This document shows, one piece after another, positions 59,614 to 64,000 of a stretch of DNA of 64,000 bases. How positions within the stretch are numbered: the stretch's first letter is position 1; every line of letters begins with the position of its first letter. Both the position numbers and the translations under genes were made by a program. The stretch covers positions 62,001 to 126,000 of the forward strand of contig DATMFQ010000014.1 of NCBI GenBank assembly GCA_035556075.1, written 5' to 3'. This stretch comes from 73-13 sp035556075. Lineage in GTDB: Bacteria; Actinomycetota; Actinomycetes; Actinomycetales; Microbacteriaceae. A model generated the notes under the pieces. That model did not search any database. It saw only the letters and a list, made by a program, of their open reading frames with translations, and had not been told where the DNA came from.

Positions 59614-60636
59614 CTACACCCCGCGCGCCGCCACTACACGCACCATCCGCTCGAGGGCATATACGGGGTCGCGACTCCCGCCCTTGACGGCCGCATCTGT
59701 CGCGGCGATCGCCGCCACCGCATTCGCCAGTCCCTCGTCACTCCAGCCGGCAACATCGCGCCGGGCCCGGTCGACCTGCCAGGGCGCCATGCCGAGCCTC
59801 CCGGCGAGCGCGCCCCCAGCGCCGCGCGCGCCCGCGACCTTCGCCATGCCGCGGAGCTTCATCGCGAATGCGGCGACGACTGGGACGGGATCAGCACCGG
59901 AATCGAGGGCGTGACGGAGCAGCACGAGCGCGTCGCCGGTGCGCCCGGCCAGCGCCGCGTCGGCGACATCGAAGGCGGTCGTCTCGATCCGCCCGCCGTG
60001 ATACCGGGACACCTCCGCCTCGGTGATGTCCCCGTCGACATCGTCGAGGAGCTGCCGCACCGCTCCCGCGAGCTCCGCGAGGTCGTCGCCGAACGCGGCG
60101 ACGAGGGCGCGGACCGCCCCCGGCGCGATCCGGCGGCCCGCGGCCCGCACCTCAGCGCCGACGAACTCCGCGCGCGCCTGGTCACCCTTGATCTCCGTGC
60201 ACGCGACCTCGATCGCGCCACCGGTGCCGCTGCGGATCGCGTCGAGCAGCCGCTTGCCGCGCACCCCGCCGCTATGCCGGAGGAGCACGACCGTGTCGTC
60301 GGCGGGCGCGCCAAGGTATGCGATCGCCTCATCGAGGAATGCGTCAGTGCAGCGCTCGACGCCGCTCACCCGGATGAGTCGCGCCTCGCCGAAGAGCGAC
60401 GGGCTCGCGAGGGTGATGAGCTCGCCCGGCGCGTACGCATCGGCCGCGAGATCGCTCACCTCGAGCCCGGGGTCCTGCTCGCGGAGCCGGTCCCGCAGCA
60501 GACCGCTCGCCCGATCGGCGAGGAACTGCTCCGGCCCACTCAGCAGCACGACGGGTGCCGGGCGGATCTCGTGCCACGGCACACCAGTGGGCGATGCCGG
60601 ACCGCGCGAAGAGCGGGAGGTCGACGCGCGGGCCAT
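59614..60636 (-). CDS. holA: DNA polymerase III, delta subunit
   Basis: Clamp-loader subunit that opens the sliding clamp. The 340-residue protein has VVLLSGPEQFLADRASGLL at the N-terminus, the three-domain clamp-loader layout and a C-terminal collar helix region ending LERMVRVVAARG. The ATG at 60636 follows a TAGCCT box by 7 bases. The comEA-comEC-holA order is common in actinobacteria. Confidence 0.93.
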   Translation of the reverse strand: MARASTSRSSRGPASPTGVPWHEIRPAPVVLLSGPEQFLADRASGLLRDRLREQDPGLEVSDLAADAYAPGELITLASPSLFGEARLIRVSGVERCTDAFLDEAIAYLGAPADDTVVLLRHSGGVRGKRLLDAIRSGTGGAIEVACTEIKGDQARAEFVGAEVRAAGRRIAPGAVRALVAAFGDDLAELAGAVRQLLDDVDGDITEAEVSRYHGGRIETTAFDVADAALAGRTGDALVLLRHALDSGADPVPVVAAFAMKLRGMAKVAGARGAGGALAGRLGMAPWQVDRARRDVAGWSDEGLANAVAAIAATDAAVKGGSRDPVYALERMVRVVAARGV

Positions 60637-60643
60637 GCGGTCC

Positions 60644-60649
60644 AGGCTA
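60644..60649 (-). promoter_or_regulatory. -10 box of holA (leaderless)
   Basis: TAGCCT, 7 bases before the ATG at 60636. The gap to comEC (60650-60714) holds nothing else I can identify. Confidence 0.5.
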
Positions 60650-60714
60650 CTTCGCCCCACCGACGTCGATGACGTGGGTGGCGCGCGTGCACGCCGCAGT
60701 CCAGCGCCCAGCGG

Positions 60715-62808
60715 TCAGCCCGGTGCCCGTGCGCGCCACAGCCGAAGGCCGCCCGGCTCATCGAGGGACATGAGCAGCAGTCCATCAGCATCGGTGCGGC
60801 CGATGAGCGCGCCGAGCCCCTCGAGGAGCTCGAGCGCGGCCGCGGTCGGATGCCCGTAGTCGTTGTCGCGGCCGACGCCGAGGATCGCGACACGTGGGGC
60901 GAGCGCCGCATACAGGTCGGCATGCTGATCCGCGCTGCCGTGGTGGCTCACTTTGACGACGTCGGCACCGCCCCCGAGATCACGACCGAGCAGTCGCGCC
61001 TGGGCGGTGGCCCCGAGGTCCCCGAGGAACACCGCACTCGTGCCGGCCGCGTCAAGGTCGACTCGCCACACGAGACTCGCGTCGTTGCCTGGCGGCGGCG
61101 AGCCACGAGCGGGTGGCCACAGCACCCGCCACGGCGCCCCGCCGAGTGTTCCCCGGATCCCCTCGACGCCGGCCACGATCCGCGCCCCACCGGCGGCGAG
61201 CGGTGCGAGCACGGCGTCCGCCGAGGCGGCGTCCGCGGGGCCCGTCAGGACCGTGTCGACGCGGCCGAGCACCGCATTCGTCCCGCCGACGTGATCGCGG
61301 TCGAAGTGGCTGAGCACGAGCAGATCGACCCGGACCACACCAAGATCGTGGAGGCAAGCCGCAAGCGCGCCGGGGTCGGGTCCCGTGTCGAGGAGCGCGA
61401 CGGCACCGCCGCCTCGCACGACGACCGCGTCACCCTGCCCAACGTCGCACATGGCCACGACCCAGTCAGCCGGACGTGTCAGCGCCGCGACCAGCGCGGG
61501 CCCCGCGAGCGCACCGGTGTACGCCATCCCAATGCCAAGCACGAGCATCCCGGCGAGCAGGCGTCGCCGTCCGGTCGTCAGCAGCGTGAGCGCCGCCACC
61601 GCGAGCACGCCGGCGTGCAGCGCCATCCCGACCGGGCCCTCCGGCCACGGCAGTGCGGCGCCGGGCCAGGTGGCGAAGGTGGTCGCGACGGAGCCGATCC
61701 ACTGCGCCGGCAGCCAGCCGAGCCACGCGATGCCCAGCGCCGCCTCCGGCAGTACGGGCGCGAGGAAGCACGCGAGCATGCCGAGGACGGTGCCCACGGG
61801 CGCAGCGGGGACGGCGAGCAGATTCGCCACGACGCCATAGGTCGGCAGGGTGGGCTGCACGAGCGCGATCGCCGGCTGCACCGCGAGCTGCGCGGCGACC
61901 GGCACCGCGAGGGCGAGCGCTAGCCGCCGCGGCAGCACGCGAGCGGCGAGATCGGCGAGCGGCCCGCTCAGCACGAGGAGCCCCGCCGTCGCGAGCGCCG
62001 AGAGCACGAAGCCGAGCTCGACCGCCGCCGCCGGGACCACCCCGAGGATGCCGGTGATCGCCGCACACAGCAGCGGCATCCCTCGCAGCGGGCGCGCCGC
62101 GGCAAGGCCGACGAGCGCGAACGCCGCCATGACCGCGGCCCGCACGACCGAGGGCTGCGGGGTGACGAGCAGGACGAATGCGGCGAGCGCCACGAGCGCG
62201 AGCACGATTCGCAGCCGCTGCGGGACCCCGAGCAGTGCGCCCCCGACCATGACGGCCCCGACGACGAGGGCGCAGTTCGACCCGGAGACCGCGGTGAGGT
62301 GGGTCAGCGAGGTCGCATGCATCGACTCCCGAAGGGCGGGTCCGACCATCGTCTCGTCGCCGATCGCCAGCCCGGGCAGCAGGGCCCCTCCCACCCCCGG
62401 CAGATCGACCACGAGCTCCCGGAAACGCTCGCGCAGCGGCTCGGCGAGCATCGCCCAGTCGGGCGCGCTGTCGTACTCGGTGCCACCACTAAGTGCCACG
62501 GTGGTCGCAGGCCACGCCGCCGCGGCCGCGGCGACGGCGGTTGCGGGCAGGAATGCGCGCCCGCGAGACACGGTGTCCTCGCGCTGGCCACGTGGTTCCG
62601 TCGCCACAGCACCTTGTCTCCGCGAAACCACCTTGCTCCGCCGCGCGAACACAACCGCCGCCACACAGCAGGCGCCGGCGAGCGCCCAGGCGGCGCTGGC
62701 CACGAGGGGTGCGGCGGACTCCGCACCAGGCATGCCGAGCAGCCCCGCGACACACCAGGCCACGAGCGCGGCGGGCAGCAGGCGCAGGTCGCGGAGGCCT
62801 GCGCGCAT
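60715..62808 (-). CDS. comEC: ComEC/Rec2-family DNA uptake channel
   Basis: A 697-residue integral membrane protein related to the channel that carries single-stranded DNA across the membrane in competent bacteria. It has two N-terminal helices, a soluble loop, the Competence domain with many helices (about 150-440; HLTAVSGSNCALVVG is the family signature), and a C-terminal metallo-beta-lactamase-like domain with SHFDRDHVGG and a second SHHGSADQH. It begins 3 bases after comEA. Natural transformation is rarely shown in this group, so activity is uncertain. Confidence 0.92.
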   Translation of the reverse strand: MRAGLRDLRLLPAALVAWCVAGLLGMPGAESAAPLVASAAWALAGACCVAAVVFARRSKVVSRRQGAVATEPRGQREDTVSRGRAFLPATAVAAAAAAWPATTVALSGGTEYDSAPDWAMLAEPLRERFRELVVDLPGVGGALLPGLAIGDETMVGPALRESMHATSLTHLTAVSGSNCALVVGAVMVGGALLGVPQRLRIVLALVALAAFVLLVTPQPSVVRAAVMAAFALVGLAAARPLRGMPLLCAAITGILGVVPAAAVELGFVLSALATAGLLVLSGPLADLAARVLPRRLALALAVPVAAQLAVQPAIALVQPTLPTYGVVANLLAVPAAPVGTVLGMLACFLAPVLPEAALGIAWLGWLPAQWIGSVATTFATWPGAALPWPEGPVGMALHAGVLAVAALTLLTTGRRRLLAGMLVLGIGMAYTGALAGPALVAALTRPADWVVAMCDVGQGDAVVVRGGGAVALLDTGPDPGALAACLHDLGVVRVDLLVLSHFDRDHVGGTNAVLGRVDTVLTGPADAASADAVLAPLAAGGARIVAGVEGIRGTLGGAPWRVLWPPARGSPPPGNDASLVWRVDLDAAGTSAVFLGDLGATAQARLLGRDLGGGADVVKVSHHGSADQHADLYAALAPRVAILGVGRDNDYGHPTAAALELLEGLGALIGRTDADGLLLMSLDEPGGLRLWRARAPG

Positions 62809-62811
62809 CGC

Positions 62812-63441
62812 TCAGACCGTCACGAGGTCGCGCAGCGTCTCGAGGGTGCGCTCACCGATGCCGCTGACGTCGAGGAGGTCCTCGACCGTCCGGAATCCGC
62901 CGTTGGCCTCCCGCCAGCGGATGATCCGTGCCGCGGTGGCGGGGCCGACCCCGGGCAGGGGTTCGAGGCCTGCGGCATCGGCCTGGTTGAGATCGACGAG
63001 GCCGTCCGCCCGGACACCGGTGAGCCCGCTCGCCCCGGTAGTACCGCTGCCTCCTGTGGCTCCACCTGGGATCACCTCACCGATCTTGGGGATGCGCAAC
63101 TGCTCGGCGTCTGCGACGACCCGCGCGAGGTTGACGCCCGCCGGGTCCGCCTCGGCGCTGAGCCCTCCGGCTGCGGCGACCGCGTCCAGGACCCGTGCAC
63201 CGGCGTCGAGCCGGTACACGCCGGGGCGCGCGACCGCGCCGAGCACGTGGACCAGCACCCCGCCGTCCGTCACCGCTGGCGTCTCAACCGTCACGAGCGG
63301 CGCCGCGAGGACCTCCTCGCCGGAGGGGCGCAGCATCGCCGCGAGCACGGTCGCGACGAGCCCGATGATGACGAGCACGAGGGCGGCGCCGAGCACGATG
63401 CGCAGGCGTCCCCGCGGCGGCGGGCCGAGTTCGAGCGTCAC
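62812..63441 (-). CDS. comEA: ComEA-like DNA-binding competence protein
   Basis: A 209-residue membrane-anchored protein: cytoplasmic N-terminus, one transmembrane helix (about 15-36), an SLBB domain (VLVHVLGAVARPGVYRLDAG, about 62-95), a Gly/Ser/Thr linker, and a C-terminal double helix-hairpin-helix domain (LVDLNQADAAGLEPLPGVGPATAARI...VSGIGERTLETL) that binds double-stranded DNA. It delivers DNA to ComEC. The GTG at 63441 follows a TAGCCT box by 6 bases. Confidence 0.94.
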   Translation of the reverse strand: MTLELGPPPRGRLRIVLGAALVLVIIGLVATVLAAMLRPSGEEVLAAPLVTVETPAVTDGGVLVHVLGAVARPGVYRLDAGARVLDAVAAAGGLSAEADPAGVNLARVVADAEQLRIPKIGEVIPGGATGGSGTTGASGLTGVRADGLVDLNQADAAGLEPLPGVGPATAARIIRWREANGGFRTVEDLLDVSGIGERTLETLRDLVTV

Positions 63442-63447
63442 GCCGGC

Positions 63448-63453
63448 AGGCTA
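63448..63453 (-). promoter_or_regulatory. -10 box of comEA-comEC (leaderless)
   Basis: TAGCCT, 6 bases before the GTG at 63441, located between the leuS stop codon and comEA. Confidence 0.5.
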
Positions 63454-63503
63454 GTCAGCAGCACCTCGCAGCTGGCACCGCGCGACGAGGCACTGTGGAG
63501 GAA

Positions 63504-64000
63504 TCAGCCCTTCGTCGCGATGTTGACGAGTGACGGCGCGCGGACGATGACCTTGACGATCTGCGACTCGCCGATTGCCCGCTGCACGTTCTCCGACGCC
63601 CGGGCGAGCGCCTCGAGCTCGGCGTCGGCGATCTTCGCGGGCACCTCGAGCCGGTCGCGCACCTTGCCGTTGACCTGCACGATCGCGGTGACGGTGTCCT
63701 CGACGAGGAGCGCCGGGTCCGGGCGGCGCCAGCCGGCAGTGGCGACGGAGGGCGCGTGCCCGAGCCGTTCCCACATCTCCTCGGCCGTGTGCGGCGCGAA
63801 GAGGGAGAGGCCGATCGTCAGCACCTCGACGGCCTCGCGGACCGCGGGATCAGCGGGGCCCTGCGACTCGACCGTCCGTCGGATCGCATTCGACAGCTCC
63901 ATGAGCCGGGCGACGAGGACATTGAACTTCAGCGACTCCGCGAGCTGCGCGCCCTCGGCGAGGAAGCGGTGCGTCGCACGGCGCAGCGCCAGGTCGCCGT
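63504..64000 (-). CDS. leuS: Leucyl-tRNA synthetase, C-terminal ~165 residues (5' end outside window)
   Basis: The frame runs in from the right edge through the anticodon-binding domain (KFNVLVARLMELSNAIRR, SLFAPHTAEEMWERLGH) and the C-terminal domain (VQVNGKVRDRLEVP) to the stop at 63504. A shorter ORF starting at the Met at 63902 is only an internal methionine. It charges tRNA-Leu; one such tRNA is at 4371-4453. The catalytic and editing domains are not in the window. Confidence 0.96.
   Translation of the reverse strand, partial: GDLALRRATHRFLAEGAQLAESLKFNVLVARLMELSNAIRRTVESQGPADPAVREAVEVLTIGLSLFAPHTAEEMWERLGHAPSVATAGWRRPDPALLVEDTVTAIVQVNGKVRDRLEVPAKIADAELEALARASENVQRAIGESQIVKVIVRAPSLVNIATKG

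Noticed and set aside
1..64000. CRISPR array, prophage or insertion sequence
   Set aside because: No regularly spaced short repeats, no cas genes, no phage structural genes and no transposase were seen on either strand.

Overview
The window is a high-GC, gene-dense actinobacterial chromosome segment, most likely from the family Microbacteriaceae. This is inferred from gene content and order, not from a database search. Supporting signs are the order trpC-trpB-trpA ... lgt-gltB-gltD-pyk-ANTAR regulator-polA, an actinobacterial integration host factor domain fused to guanylate kinase, a degenerate PriA, HrcA/DnaJ control, frequent GTG/TTG starts, and many probable leaderless genes whose TAnnnT -10 box lies 6-7 bases before the start codon. 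Almost all genes run on the minus strand.

Layout. 1-12 kb: polA (cut by the window edge), a hotdog thioesterase, a DUF559-type nuclease gene bracketed by two copies of a long palindrome, a PdtaR-like ANTAR regulator, tRNA-Leu(CAA), pyk and gltBD. 12-13 kb: lgt. 13.2-22 kb: an accessory cassette (Dpp/Opp-type ABC importer, phosphotriesterase-like amidohydrolase, class III aminotransferase, divergent TetR regulator with palindromic operators) that sits where lgt would normally follow trpA. 22-29 kb: a combined his/trp cluster (hisE-hisG-hisF-hisI-trpE-two small membrane proteins-trpC-trpB-trpA). 29-30 kb: FKBP-type isomerase and rpe. 30-46.5 kb: a nearly gapless 14-gene run from pyrR to rsmB (pyrimidine synthesis, gmk, rpoZ, coaBC, metK, priA, fmt, rsmB) preceded by a PyrR-type RNA loop. 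46.5-51 kb: nusB, efp, aroQ, and the heat-shock group hrcA-dnaJ-rsmE with a CIRCE-like operator. 51-58 kb: a DUF5684-like membrane protein, hemW, a third copy of the palindrome, acyl-CoA dehydrogenase, aldo/keto reductase, TM2 protein and lepA. 58-64 kb: an alpha/beta hydrolase, rpsT, a frameshifted small ORF, holA, comEC, comEA and the 3' part of leuS.

How the parts fit. Most of the window is housekeeping: amino acid and pyrimidine synthesis, translation quality control, replication and DNA uptake. The accessory elements are the ABC/phosphotriesterase/aminotransferase cassette, which looks like an inducible uptake-and-degradation module for an unknown amine or peptide-like compound, and the DUF559 gene with its flanking palindromes. 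Two sequence-level signals are not explained by the genes. One is the 64-68 bp palindrome family (three copies), whose imperfections are mostly G-U pairs in the sense of the upstream gene's transcript. The other is the heptamer GAATGCG, found by eye about 66 times on the two strands where roughly 7 would be expected from base composition. No CRISPR array, insertion sequence or prophage was seen. The longest truly gene-free stretch is the 235-base cassette control region (21008-21242), unless the frameshifted ORF at 59313-59559 is discounted, which makes 59211-59613 empty.
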